Made by a program: the position numbers and the translations under genes. Of a stretch of 64,000 nt of DNA, positions 31,983-43,082 are shown piece by piece. The first letter of the stretch is position 1. Each line of letters begins with the position of its first letter. Below the pieces are notes generated by a model, which had not been told where the DNA came from, made no database searches, and saw nothing but the letters and a program-made list of their open reading frames with translations. The stretch covers positions 2,197,525-2,261,524 of the forward strand of contig OU015570.1 of the NCBI GenBank assembly GCA_907165135.1. The letters are read 5' to 3'. Origin of the DNA: Oikopleura dioica. Taxonomy: Eukaryota > Chordata > Appendicularia > Copelata > Oikopleuridae.

Positions 31983-33450
31983 CAGTGGTGTGAGGAGTTT
32001 CCGCACCCTTTGTGAGTGCTGCGTTCCCGCACCCCTAGCCCGCACTTTTTCGCTAGATGAGGGTCACGTCGCGCCGGCTGTTTCGCCAAATCTAGAAGAA
32101 TGAAGCCCTTTTAAGGGCTAAAATTTTTATGCTTTCATCAATCTTCAAAATTTAACATGCAAACCACACCCGGTAAAATTACCGATTCTGTCAAAGGGAA
32201 AATTTTTCGAACAAACAAGAAGCTGACACTCCATCAAAAAAGGCCGTGGTAGAAATTCATCACATAAATATAAGTTTGGGCTATAAACGGCTGATAAAAC
32301 TTCTTCATGAGAAGCTAGATTTTACTGTATCCGTTTCAACTATTAGAAGTATTATAAAAACTAACTTTTAAACTTTTAAAAATCGACTACTGGTACTTGG
32401 TTTCCAGTAAGACTTGCCCCCAGTGTAGGAAAAACATTAGCTGGAGCGAAATTAACGGACAAAAATGGAAAACGAATTTGATTGATAGATTCAACGAAGA
32501 AAAAATTTAAAACATCAAATTTAACGAATAAGAACGAGAACTAAGAAACTTGAAAAATTTCTAACCGAAGGGAGGAGAGAAGAGGAAAGAAGTTGAATCT
32601 TCTTGTATTATTCTGGATCGCTCGCACATTAAAAAAATATTTTTTTCTGATTATTCTGACAGGTCCTACCTTCGTTGATCAAAGACTCCATCATTTAAGA
32701 AGCCTTACATGAAAAGCATCGTGATCGAATCAAGTCAGGAATCAAAAAGCGACAGCTATACATCTCGAACAAGACCTAAATGGCATCTTTCCCACTTAAA
32801 CATTCACTTTCTTCTTTCGATTGTGGACAAAAGTCAACGTTTTCAGTGTTTCACGGAATGGATGATTGAATAAGTCGGAGTCAATTATTTTTCTAAATCA
32901 ATGAACCGCTTTCGTCAAACAGTTGTGGACACAATCATTGCAGAAAGCCATTATATTGCCGTTAGTAATATAAATATACAGGAATATTGCTTCATCATTC
33001 AAAAATATCCTGAATTTAGAGAAGATAAAGCAATAAAAAAATTGACTTTCAATATGCACTGGATCCTTTCATTGAAAAAAGACTACGTAATAACTCATCG
33101 TAAAATCATAGGCAAAAAGAACTAAGTAAAACAAGACGCTGTCGATAAATGTAGAAAGCAGCTGAAGGAATCTTTGTCTAGCTTTGATAAGTCTGATAGG
33201 TGGAATATGGATGAGACCCGTTTCAATTTTTGGCAGGCAAACGGTAAAGGAAACTATATAAAATCCTTCGATACCGCAATGACCCATCGATTCGATGAAA
33301 GGGACGCTTATAGTGCGGGCTCATTCATTTCTTCCTCCGGTCAGACAATTTTTCCTTTTTCCATCGCTTCTTCTTTTCCTAGAAATCTCTTTGGTAAATC
33401 CATTAAATCAAAAAAAATTTAGTTTACAAATTCTCGAGGAGATAAAATGA
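31983..33450 (+). pseudogene. pogo/Tc1-like transposase pseudogene
   Basis: A TA-flanked left end, CAGTGGTGTGAGGAGTTTCC, at 31983 matches the terminus of the MITE at 55956-56248 (CAGTTGTATGAGCGGTTTCC). Downstream fragments on the plus strand include a helix-turn-helix-like SLGYKRLIKLLHEK near 32275-32320, LTFNMHWILSLKK near 33040-33080, and SDRWNMDETRFNF near 33190-33230. The last corresponds to the NMDET catalytic Asp motif of pogo/Tigger-type transposases. Many stops and shifts. The right end was not found; an LTR begins at 33453. It may be the decayed source of the 56 kb MITE. Confidence 0.55.
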
Positions 33451-33452
33451 GC

Positions 33453-33922
33453 TGTTATAGTATGACTATAACGTATGACTGTTTTACTGCATAGCATTTC
33501 TGCTTCTGATCACTGTGCGCGCCCAACGCGGGGCGACCTTTCCCTTTTCCCTTTTGTTATTAATTATTCACTGCACCACCAATAATTTCGGCGGCTCCGC
33601 CGATATTCTCGCGCGGCGCTCCGATATTCTCGGAAGGGCCGAGAATATCCGCGGACGCTCTCCCGATATTCTTGGACGCTGCTCTGATTTTCTCGGATAG
33701 GCCGAGAATATCCCTGTAGAAAAGTGTACCCTATATAAGGACGACACCCTCCATCAAATCAGTAACGTTCTCAAGGGTCACTTTGAGCAAGACGTACGGC
33801 TTTATGCCGAGAGATTACTGTACTGAGACTGTACTAGTGCTGGTCGCGGAATAAATCGGAAACGCTTGTTAGCTTTTTATAATAATTGTACTGTGTCTAT
33901 ATTTCACGCAAGCCATACTACA
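33453..33922 (+). mobile_element. LTR of a retroelement, about 470 bp
   Basis: Starts TGTTATAGTATGACT, has CTATATAAGGACG (about 33732), an AATAAA (about 33852), and ends GCCATACTACA just before a primer-binding site. Inside, GATATTCTCGG and its complement CCGAGAATATCC recur six times (33600-33715). No second LTR is found in the window, so borders rest on TG...CA, the TATA box and the primer site. Confidence 0.5.
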
Positions 33923-33925
33923 ACA

Positions 33926-34005
33926 TTGGTGTCAGAAGTATAAAGAAACCCAGCGCCAATCAGAGAATCACATCGACACCAACTGCAACATTGGTGTCAG
34001 AAGTA
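33926..34005 (+). other. duplicated primer-binding site TGGTGTCAGAAGT
   Basis: TGGTGTCAGAAGT at 33927-33939 is complementary to the 3' end expected of a tRNA-Leu and lies a few bases after the LTR. The same site with its context (CAACATTGGTGTCAGAAGTA, TAAAGAAACCnAGCGCC) recurs at 33992. A third decayed unit (GTCAGAAATATTCGGAAACC) starts near 34050. The repeat unit is about 65 bp. Confidence 0.6.
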
Positions 34006-34139
34006 TAAAGAAACCAAGCGCCTATTAGAGAATAACATCAGTCAGAAATATTCGGAAACCACACGCCAACCAGCTTCTACTTCACTGGCGATCAATGATG
34101 ACATTTAGTAAGGTAAAAGTCTATGGGTTATTAAGGGTA

Positions 34140-34800
34140 TAGAGCCAGCGATTTTCTCAGTAAGCTGAGCTTGCACCCTTAAGGGCAGCCACCGATAGGA
34201 AATCCTTTAGGCGAATCATATTATGATTTTTCAATAAAAAAAATAATCTTGAGGGTTTACATAGGCTTAACTTGACAGCTAATTTTATATAAGTTTTTCT
34301 CTTAAAAATAACAAAAAAAAGGGGAGTAAAATATTTTTGAAAAAGAGAGCATTTTCTTTCAAATTTAAAAATCTTGCCAAGAATAAGTATAGGACTAATT
34401 ATATCATTAAAATTTTTATTTCCAGAAATAATAAAGACTTTATTATCTTTTCCCCAATTTTTCTCTTTCAAGGAGCTGAAAAATACGCGAAAAAAAGTGC
34501 GACTGATCACAAGCGAGGCAAAATGCAGAATAACGCTCGATTTCAAAAGCGAAAATTTCGGCGCTGAATGCATTAATATAAAAGGGCGAGCGCGCGCTCT
34601 GAGTGGCTCGCAGCACCTTTATTGACTTAGGCATCCAATCAGACGATAGAAAAAATAAATTATTCAGGAAGTGCGCACCCTCTCGAAATCACCCCTCTTA
34701 AAAAAGTAAGGCTTACTTCTCTTCGAAAATTGAAAAAATTCAATTTTTCCATATCGTGCAATGCCAATCAAATCGTAACAAATAATTTACTATTTTGAAG
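34140..34800. other. non-coding stretch between LTR leader and ORF B
   Basis: AT-rich with overlapping small frames on both strands and a GC patch (GCGAGCGCGCGCTC near 34587). Its position implies an inserted element, but I found no inverted ends or TSD. Confidence 0.3.
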
Positions 34801-36156
34801 ATGGCACCGAAAAAGAAATGGTTTACCGCTATGTCCTTCCACGAGTCCTGTCAATATATCCACCAACTGAACATATACAGAAACCAGAAAAATGGCGAAT
34901 CATCTATCAGATGGTTGATCTAATAGAAGATATCCGTAAAGACGCGGCAGAATTTATAGTCAGGCAGAATTCTTCCGTCGAAGAATCAAAAGCTGCCTTC
35001 GATTCCTGGTTGTTGTTCAAGTCAAAAAAAGAGCACTTAATCCTCTGGATCTGCAAAGCAACGTTAATGTGTGACATATATAAAGCAAAGCATGGATCAA
35101 TAACAGCGATCGGAACACTAGTGCGCGAAGCATTTGATAAAATGTTCAACGGACGACAGGAATTTTGGAGAAATTTTATGAAGATGGATACCAACTCTGA
35201 GACAAGAATTGCGAAAATTCTGATGGAGCAATTCAAGAACAAAGCTGAAACCTGCCTGTACGGAGGTAGATCCACTACTACTCAAGGATTATCCGAAGGA
35301 GAGGAACCTAGAAAGAGCCAGGCTGAATCAGGCATGGCATTGATGAGTCAAGATTTCGGACATTCTGCGAGAAAAGAATCCTTTTCGAAGGAAAGGGCAC
35401 AACAAGTGATGGAGATAAATAAACTTTCAGTTCTTAATGTGCAATTTCAAGAGATGTATTACGCACCATTTAACAATAATGCCTCAGCTGTCGATGAAAG
35501 CCACCTTCCGACTATTACCAACCATCACAGTCAACAATCAAGCCTGCAGACAGAGAACAAACTGATGAATCAGACGGGAAACGGCGGAATTCGGCCAAGC
35601 CAAGAAGCTTTCGCCTCAACCGATGCGACCGGCCCACCAGCTAAACGACAAAAACTGTCGGCGACGGTGACTCTTCCTTCACGGCACATAACACTGGCGA
35701 GAAAATTAAAGCTGACCAATTGCCTGATAAGTTATCAGTGATAACGTTGACAAAATTTTGAAATCAGATGGTAGCCAGGGTAATTTTTCCGAAAATATGC
35801 ATGAAGGGACACACACACTGGAACCAAGCAATCAGCTACAGTCGGCACCTACTGACCAACAAACTGATCGACAAACCAAAAGAGCGAGAACTCTTTCAGA
35901 GCAAGGATCAACATAAAATTTCGCGACTATTATTCTTCCAAATCCGAGTGCCGAACCATTGAATAATAACAAGAGTATTCAGCCAGATATACGACCAGCA
36001 AACGAAATCGGAGAGCCTAATCGAAACGACTCCAACAATTTAGATATTCCTTTTCCGTGCCTCGATGCAGACACCGACTTGGAAAGTTTTCTTGCTCAAC
36101 TTGAGGACAATGTCAAGAAGTTCGATGAAACTTTCATCTACAACGGGAAGAATTAA
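34801..36156 (+). pseudogene. ORF B family, copy B, following an LTR
   Basis: ATGGCACCGAAAAAG at 34801 opens a frame reading APKKKWFTAMSF that shifts near 34910 into the long frame to 35741. Recognisable stretches are FIVRQNSSVEESKAAFDSWL, VREAFDKMFNGRQEFWRNF and a low-complexity Ser/Gln/Asn region. A nuclear-signal-like PPAKRQKL follows, then, after further frame breaks, DLESFLAQLEDNVKKFDETF ending near 36156. It aligns in order with 19471-20040 and 60328-61080. No Cys/His box, protease or transmembrane segment is visible. It could be a gag-type protein because it follows an LTR and primer site here, but the other two copies lie 3' of integrase. Function unknown. Confidence 0.55.
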
Positions 36157-36314
36157 ATCTCGCATTGCGAAAATTATTTCATTAATAACAGAATTTCTTT
36201 AACTGAGGTTCACCTCTCACTTCTCCTTTACTGTCTAGTCTGTTCTGGCATAAAAGACACTAAGCTTATCAGAATTAAAATTCGTATGCTTTCAGACAAA
36301 CGCAAATCTTAATA

Positions 36315-36609
36315 ATGAAACTTATTAAAATCGCGATTCACGTGAACAAAGAAGATCTTGAAAGAGATCTTCAGCAGGCGGCGAAAGAAGCAGATTGTCC
36401 CGACACATTCGTCTTGATAGCAGAAAGCTCAACAGGTATAGTTAAGAGACTTGGTGAGAACGAAGAGGAGCTGTGCCAATCAAGAACAAAAGCAGAAAGG
36501 ATCATGCGAGAAGAGTCGGATGAAGCGATTTTCATCGAGGAGGATTATGCAAAACGATCAAACATAATCATTGAAAGACCACAGCAGACCCAGACAAACA
36601 ACATCGGAG
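36315..36609 (+). pseudogene. unrecognised ORF truncated by a CAGGGGTCTGG element
   Basis: Reads MKLIKIAIHVNKEDLERDL and continues, rich in Glu/Lys/Arg, for 98 codons until the inserted element at 36610. Composition and the clean start 160 bp after ORF B suggest a real gene of the same retroelement, cut by the insertion. No family recognised. Confidence 0.4.
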
Positions 36610-37655
36610 CAGGGGTCTGGATTTTGGCCGAAAATGAAAGGCGAAAGCGAAACGAAAGCGAAAATTTTTCAAAAATTTTTAGCGAAAGCGAAGCGAAGCG
36701 AATCAAAATTTCGTGAGCGAAAGCGAAGCGAAGCTTAAAATTTTTCTAAAAAGCGAAAAAAAGCGAAAATTTTCCGGAAATATTTAACCTTTGAGAAAGT
36801 GTCCATTTCAAGTATGGTTTCATTTTTATTACTTTTTGGACGGTGGTCTCAGTTTGCCCGCGTCGCCGTTTACCCAAGTCGCCGTCTTTCAAAATCGTCA
36901 TTTACCTTACTATGGGAAACGGAGATCTTGGGCAAACAGCGATGTGAATAAATTTATATAGATTGATAATTAAACATTGTTTGGCTTCTCAAACGTCAAT
37001 CTTGACTTCATCAATGCCAATCATGGCTTCACATATTTCAATCATGTCTTCTTCAATATCATTAATATTTTATCAATGATGGCCTATCCATCGTCAAGTC
37101 TGCTTTCAACATTTTCAATTATGGCTTTACCGACTTCAATCATGGCTTTTTTATTCTCAATCCCGGGTTTATCGACGTCAATTACGACTTCTCCAACGTC
37201 AATCGTGGCTTCTCCAATGTCAATCTAATCTTGAAAAAGCCACGATCGACAATTGAGAAGCCGGAACTGACGACTGAGAGGCTAGGATTGAAATTAGTGA
37301 CGCCCGGATCGGTGTTGCCGGGATTGATGTGAAGCTGGGATCGATGCTGGAGATGCCAAGATTGATATTTAACCAACCAGGATCGACTTCTGAAAAGCAA
37401 GGATCGAAGTTTTTGAAGCCGGGATTGAAGACGGTGATGTCAGGATTGATTGTGGGGAGGCCAATATATAAAATTATAAGATCAATCAATTTAAATTATC
37501 TTTTGAGCGAAATTTTCGCGAAAATTTTTGGTAAAAAGCGAAAGCGAAGCGAAGCGAATTGAAATTACAAAAAGCGAAAGCGAAGCGAAGTGAATTCGCT
37601 TCGCTTCGCTTCGCTTCGCTCATGAGCGAATTCGCAAAGCGAATCCAGACCCCTG
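36610..37655. mobile_element. CAGGGGTCTGGATT element, copy 2 (1046 bp, inverted)
   Basis: Same ends as copy 1, opposite orientation. The GCGAAGCGAA-rich arms flank a longer centre made of about 27 bp degenerate repeats of the CAATCATGGCTTC / GACGTCAATC type (36990-37480). The flanks GGAG and AGTTAACC show no obvious TSD, so the target was altered or the copy recombined. Confidence 0.8.
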
Positions 37656-37681
37656 AGTTAACCATGAAAAAAATTCGAATA

Positions 37682-38548
37682 CAGTGTGAAGCACTTTTAA
37701 GGCCGATTTTCGGATGACAGCGAATTTCAAAAGTGGCCTTAAAATGGATATTTTTTGTCTCGAGTCGGATGACAACAAATTTTTTACTTTCTTTGGAAAA
37801 AAAGATAAATGAGGGTTCATAAAATTATTCAGAACTTAACTTTCTTTCACTGTTTTCGGAATATACTTTCAACTTATTTCCTAAAAAATAGAAATAGTAT
37901 TATTTTTTTCGGCCGAACAAAGTATGAATCGTAGCCTTTTCAGAATGTGTCCTTTAAATTGAACTCAACATGATTCTTTCTTTCATTTTTTCAAAAGTAA
38001 TATTCGTAAAGCATGTCTTAAAAAAGAAAAAACACGGCAAATGCTTAGAAAAAAGATATTAAGAGATTTTAGTGAAGACGTCAAAGAATAGTGACGTGAA
38101 GAAGACAATTGCTGAGCTTTTTCGAAAAATAATGGTTAAGACATTCCGAGAAATTATCGTTAATTGAAAAAGTCGAGAAAAAAAACATCGGAAAATACCG
38201 AAAAGAAAAATAAAGATAAAAGCACAAGGCATCACGCAGTCGAAGAAATAAAGGGGGACGGGCGGCTACGTTACAAATTTGTAACGCCGTTACAAGAATT
38301 CAGATTTTTTTCGCAATAAAAATTATTTTCCATTCCGTAATTCTTATTATTTTGGACAGAATAAGCGATAAGGTGTGCCAAAGTGTAGTTTCCTTTAATT
38401 CAGGCGCGAAGCGCCCACTCGTTCAATGATTTTGATTTTGAATTTTTGTAACGCTGTTACAATTTTAACTATTTGTAACGTAGCCGCCCTACACCCGAAA
38501 TAAAGCTTTTTCAAGTGACACTGTAACTTTCGGATTTTGAACTGAAAT
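37682..38548. mobile_element. AAGGCCG pogo/Tigger-like element, right end lost, with nested hAT-type piece
   Basis: Left end CAGTGTGAAGCACTTTTAAG after TA (37680-37681). The interior matches 57988-58841 in reverse order, including the nested 38253-38496 element. The homology stops near 38548, before the expected second AAGGCC end. 38090-38240 contains extra sequence not present in the other copies. Confidence 0.75.
38253..38496. mobile_element. nested GGGCGGCTACGTTAC element, 8 bp TSD
   Basis: 244 bp, perfect 8 bp TSD GAAATAAA (38245-38252, 38497-38504), ends GGGGGACGGGCGGCTACGTT and the complement of GGGTGTAGGGCGGCTACGTT. TTGTAACGnCGTTACAA palindromes lie next to the ends and the core GGCGCGAAGCGCCCAC is at 38403-38418. 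An 8 bp TSD suggests hAT-type mobilisation. The same insertion site is present in the copies at 46681 and 58145. Confidence 0.85.
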
Positions 38549-39090
38549 ATAACTGCTGACAGTTTTAAGTTTTCTTGGCGAGCCCTAATTTAGAGGCTAC
38601 AGTTAGACTAGAGAGCAGAGCAGGACCACAATAGAGTGGAGGCATTCTTGACCTATCAATATCGATAAAAAGCCCATGATCCACTGATCATTATAACATG
38701 TGACTTGGGGTCATTAAAGGTCACGTGAGGTCACATGAGGTCAAAATCTGATTTTTCTCAAAATCGACGTAACTAGGGTTTCTTTGCATGATTTTGATCG
38801 CTGATGATCACTGATCATAAGAATTATCATATAACACTCATCCGGACCCCTCCTGAGCCATCAGATCAAAAAATGAAAAATGGCAATAAATTTTGGCAAT
38901 AATCCAAAATATCCTGTCTAAAGCAAAACCAAAACCACCATGATGTTTCTCGTGCTCTGAGCTTTCAAAAAAGGCCTCATTGATAAAAATTGCAGCCAAA
39001 AATTTTTTTTGACCAGATTTCTAGCGCTCATATCTTGAAAACGACAAGTGATAGCAGCTAACATTAAATATTAAAAATGCTCAGAATTTC
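38549..39090. other. no gene; repeat edge TTGGCGAGCCCTA
   Basis: Contains TTCTTGGCGAGCCCTAATTT near 38571, which resembles the edge of the repeat at 45413 and 53241. A run of short repeats follows: AGGTCACGTGAGGTCACATG and GATCACTGATCATAA. Nothing coding. Confidence 0.4.
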
Positions 39091-39574
39091 GTATTATAAT
39101 CACGCATAAATAACAATGGTAATGGGAATATTCCCGAGCACGCGCGATTACAATACTGTAGCGGGGAAGCTTTAGAGCTTCTTAGGTTGAGGACTGGGCA
39201 GTATGTAGGGCGTGTGCTCGTTTACCCTAATTGTACTGCTTATTTCAGGGATGGTGGGTGGGTGAGTCTTTTTGAATCAGGTAGGAGTCTTATTGGTAAT
39301 GCTCCAGCTGAGAAAAAGTCTCTTAATAATTTCCCCGTTTAAGGTTTGAGCTTCAAGCTATAACCTTTTTGGAATGAACCTGCGTGATTTCGGGGCACCC
39401 GCTTGAATAAAGATACTCTCGAGCGCCTTTGACACCTTCCGCTGCTCCCTGGGAGTTTCTGCTGCTGCTGAAGAGGCTATCCTGCCGCGTTCTATTTTTG
39501 GCGGGCTGCTTATCCCTTGTCCTAGGTTCGTATTATAATCACGCATAAATAACAATGGTAATGGGAATATTCCC
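39091..39574. mobile_element. terminal unit next to the tyrosine recombinase gene
   Basis: Two direct copies of GTATTATAATCACGCATAAA to GGGAATATTCCC (39091 and 39530) enclose a 370 bp centre that is a diverged relative of the centre at 28.33-28.72 kb (GGGATGGTGGGTGGGTGAGT, TTTCCCC, GAACCTGCGTGATTTCGG). It lies directly 3' of the recombinase gene, as expected for a split-repeat terminus. Confidence 0.7.
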
Positions 39575-39673
39575 TCCCTACCATTTTCGTTATTCTCATC
39601 AATTGTTAATGAGTCACCTTTTATATTTGAGTCTGAATTCTAAGTGAAAAAGGCATCTTTCTTTTAGGCTTCT

Positions 39674-40499
39674 TCAGTTGTATTTTTCGGCTTCTTTGGC
39701 TTTTGACTTGCTTCTGGTCGTTCTTGATTCTAAAGCCTTTCTATTGATTCCTGGAATCCGAAATATCGATACCTGTGGATGGTCACTGCTGGTGCTATCA
39801 TTTCGTTTTCTGGCTCTTGATTTTGCGACGCTGACCGGTGCTCCTGAAGTGCTGCATTCGAACCAGCATCTTTCGTAGTAGTTTGGCATGGAGCTTCCGG
39901 GAGCCCAGCGGAGCGTGTGGGCGAGAGTCTTTTGTGAAAAGCCTGTCCGGCGTCCTTCGATGTAGAAACTGACTCTTCCTGTATGCGCAGAGACCTTAAA
40001 AATTAATCTTGAGAATCTCTTTTATTTCACGAAATCTGTACCTTTTTTGAAAATTTTGCCTTGGATTCGTAACGCGCCTAGTAGTCCGAGGCGATGCGAG
40101 TGTGACCTTCGAGAATTTTGAGTACGAGGCCTGAATTTTAACTGGCGAGTCTTGAAGTAAGGAGTACTGGATACCTGAGTCTCGGTATTTGAGCTGGGCT
40201 CTGAGTTCAAGGGCGAGAGGGACTCCGTGTCTCATATCCATGGGGATGGTAAGGGTTTCCATCCGCTTGCAGAACGGGTCGGTTTTGCTGCTCCTGATGT
40301 GGAAACGCCAGAATTCGTTTCCGTCCTTGGTGACCACTTCTCGGACTTCGACTCTCAAGTTGAGCGTTTCTTTCATTCTTGCCCCCGTCGTGAAGCAGAT
40401 GAAGAAAGCGATGGCCGCTTCTCTTGGTTTTGGTTTGTTCGTTTTTAGAAGCTCTCCCAGAGTCGGACTGCCTCGGGCTCGTCGAAGAGCCAAGTCATG
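39674..40499 (-). pseudogene. tyrosine recombinase (DIRS/Ngaro or Crypton type)
   Basis: The long frame 40493-39996 contains FFICFTTGARMKETLNLRV, the box I region with the catalytic Arg, and FHIRSSKTDPF (the strand with the conserved Lys). Further along, SHSHRLG (a HxxR box) is in another frame near 40090. After a likely GT-AG intron (about 40045-39975) comes LRWAPGSSMPNYYERCW, where Trp and Tyr are nine residues apart, the spacing of the Cre-type W...Y pair. The reading ends with a Lys/Arg-rich tail at 39674. One frame change is needed, so the copy may be broken or have a further small intron. There is no reverse transcriptase between it and the gag-like exons. The class (DIRS-like or Crypton) is therefore open. 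Confidence 0.65.
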
Positions 40500-40583
40500 G
40501 TTCTTAAGGTTATAAATGTGACTCTTTTTTTTGAAAATTCTGATGATGGGCTATTTGGAAATTTCAGCAGTTTGAAGCAGCTA

Positions 40584-40991
40584 CAGTTATTTATGGAATT
40601 TGTGGACATTTTTTGTCCCCTAGTTTTCTGAAAAATGTCCACAAATTTGATAAAGAGCCTCGAAAAATATGTCCCAACGAACTTGTTTAAATTTTTTCCT
40701 AGAAAGAAAATTTGATGATTTTTCTCAAAAATAATGAGAAAAAGAATACAAGATTGAATCTGAAGACGTAAATCTAAACAAAAATTAAGATTTTTGACGA
40801 AAAACAGTTCTTTGCAAATAAAATTGGCTTCAATTACGAAAGTAAGACCATAAATTTAGAAGTAAAAGATATCAATTGAGAAAAAATGTCCACAAATTTG
40901 ATACCCTCTTTTTTTGAATATGTCCCAAGAAAACCCCTTATAATCTGAAAAATGTCCACAATTTGATGTCCACAAATTCCATAAAAAACTG
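40584..40991. mobile_element. Tc1/mariner-type MITE, copy 3
   Basis: A 408 bp copy of 1410-1818 in the same orientation, with TA at 40582-40583 and 40992-40993. It lies between the gag-like exons and the recombinase part of the minus-strand element. Confidence 0.9.
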
Positions 40992-41012
40992 TATAAATTT
41001 TTTTAAGGAGTC

Positions 41013-42264
41013 CTAGTAATTTGAGAGTCTGGGTTGGTTAGTTTGAAAGTCTTTGCTGTTGAGCTTTCTGGTCTTTTTCCGGTGGCGGTTTTTATTCAAC
41101 TCCGCCCTGGTCCTGGAATTTCTTGGTTTCGTTTCCGGAGCTGCCTCCTCCTCGACCTCGGCCTCTTCCGCGGCCTCCCGAGTCGCTGTCTCTGTCTCTG
41201 GATTTTTGCCGTCCCCTTGGTGGTCGGTTTTTTGTTTCTTGGGTTGGCCACCGTTGTTGTGGCCACCTCGGCGTCCTCGACCTGTTTTTGAGTCTTTTTC
41301 TGACCGCCAATCCTCGGAGCCATCGCAAGGATTGCCGATCATCTTTTTGAAGACGTGGTGATTGGAGTTCATTGTGAGGACCCGGTCGAAGCTTTGTCGG
41401 ACATTGGGGCGCATGAGTGGCTGAAAAGATACTTCAGGCAGTGTGGCTGCTTATTACGAGTCTTACCGTGAGCGAGAGCAGGGCATCTTTTCGAGTCATA
41501 TCAGGCATCCTGATGAGTTCGTCCAGGATGCTTTCGATGATTGCCCGCTCCGGGTATTCTGGGAAAATGGCTCTTTTATAGTTGCCCAAGAGTCTCACAA
41601 GCTTGTCCTTCTTGAACATGCGCTGGTTTTTTGCGTCTGAGACGAACGCCCGGAATTCTTTGCCCATTTCCCGGAGAGAGTCGCCGTCGTCTTCAGGCAT
41701 ATTGCTTGTGCCTATTTGAGTCTGACGCGCAATTTAATTAGAGAGTTTTGGACTCGGTATATTTCATCAGCTTGAAAAAAGGGGTTTTTGGCTTACCATG
41801 AAATAGGACTCTTCTCCCGTGAGCGGGTCAACTTCTTTGAAGACTGCCGAAGTGTCCGTGCCGCCCGAAGATAGTTCGGCAATTTTGGATTCTCGGGCCT
41901 TGATCTGCTGGAACATGGACCCTTGATGCTGTATCGCTCCATCTTGTCCGCAATCAGACGGCGGATTTTCGCCTTCTACTCCGCCGGATTCCAACGGTCG
42001 TAGAATCTGTTGTCTTCTTAGGACCGTTCTTTGGCGTTTGGCTCGTTTTCCTTGATTGCAAGACTCTTCTCGCGGTTCGCTTCTAGTTCCGCGATTTCCG
42101 ACTATAAAGCGCGGAGTTTTTGTCGATTTCGCTTTTACGATGAGGGCGTCAGTGAACTTGTCGTGAGTCAGTATGTCCTTCTTGATGTCCTCGATTTCCA
42201 TAAAGAGTCTGTCCGCTTCTTCCGATGGTGTCTTGGACTGGGCGATTTCAAAGAACTGGGCCAT
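41013..42264 (-). pseudogene. gag-like multi-exon gene upstream of the recombinase
   Basis: Exon one starts at 42264 (MAQFFEIAQSKTPSEEADRL) and ends at a donor after EESYFM (GTAAGCC, about 41799). Exon two covers MPEDDGDSLREMGKEF to ALLSLT and ends at GTAAGACTCG. A 46 bp intron ending TTTTCAG follows. Exon three reads PLMRPNVRQSFDRVLTMN and a basic, Gly-rich part (TGRGRRGGHNNGGQPKKQ), stopping at 41013. The basic Gly/Arg-rich C-terminus suits a nucleic-acid-binding Gag-type protein. No CCHC knuckle seen. Whether it is joined to the recombinase as one polyprotein cannot be told because a MITE sits between them. Confidence 0.5.
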
Positions 42265-42505
42265 CGAGATTTGGACTCTGGCTGCTCGCGTTTTTGCCTC
42301 TTGCTCAGTGAGTTTTGTATGGTCTGCCAGCAGCTTGGAGAGGATCTCGGTTTAATCCGACATTTTCACAAAGATTTCGAGTCTGAACAAAAGAAAGGTT
42401 TAACGCAGGCGATCCTCTTCCGCATTTTAGTGGGGGATTTATGGAGAATCTATTTGGCGCGAGGAGGCCGAGTTTCGAGTTTGTAAAGACATGATTTGTT
42501 AGGAA

Positions 42506-43029
42506 GGTCGTCACTTCCAACCTTTCGGGATCCCGAATGTTTCGGGATTTCCCGAATCTTTCAGGAATTCCCGAACCTTTCGAGATCGCCCGAATCATTC
42601 GGGAATTTTGTTGAGGATTACGTTATAAAAAAGTGGTATAAATGCCGAATTCGGGCATTTTACTTATCAAAAAGATAACTCTAGCTGCCTTCGTCAAATT
42701 CGATGGTCTAAAAAGGCCATACCTTGTTTCAATTGTGAATTTGCAGTCAAAGAGAATGTGTGCGTTCCGCGCCTGTCTTATAGAGAACTTCATGAGTTAT
42801 AAATCAAATTATTCGTTTAAATTATTTTTTCCTTCGTGCCTTCATTTGCTTCAATAAAGATGTACTTAGACGTTACTATTTTGATAGATTCGCTTTAGAT
42901 ATTTTCTCGGACAGAAATCATTCAAAAATCATCCCCGAAAGGTTCGAAGACAAAAAGGCCCATTTTCACTGCGAATATTTCGGGAAATCCCGAAACAATC
43001 GGGATCCCGAAGGGTTGGAAGATTCAACC
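42506..43029. mobile_element. 524 bp element with TTCGGGATCCCGAA ends and 9 bp TSD
   Basis: Arms of about 40 bp: CTTCCAACCTTTCGGGATCC on the left against CTTCCAACCCTTCGGGATCC read inward from the right. Further TTTCGGGAnnTCCCGAA palindromes follow. 9 bp TSD TGTTAGGAA (42497-42505, 43030-43038). The core TGCGTTCCGCGCCTGTC is at 42761-42777. It separates two ORFs of the recombinase element. Confidence 0.85.
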
Positions 43030-43082
43030 TGTTAGGAAAAGGTTGATGATGCGAGAGAAATCGACAATCTTGAACCCAGAGT

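Noticed and set aside
40189-42486. Plus-strand frames opposite the recombinase and gag-like exons
   Set aside because: They are antisense shadows of better supported minus-strand exons with splice signals and motifs.
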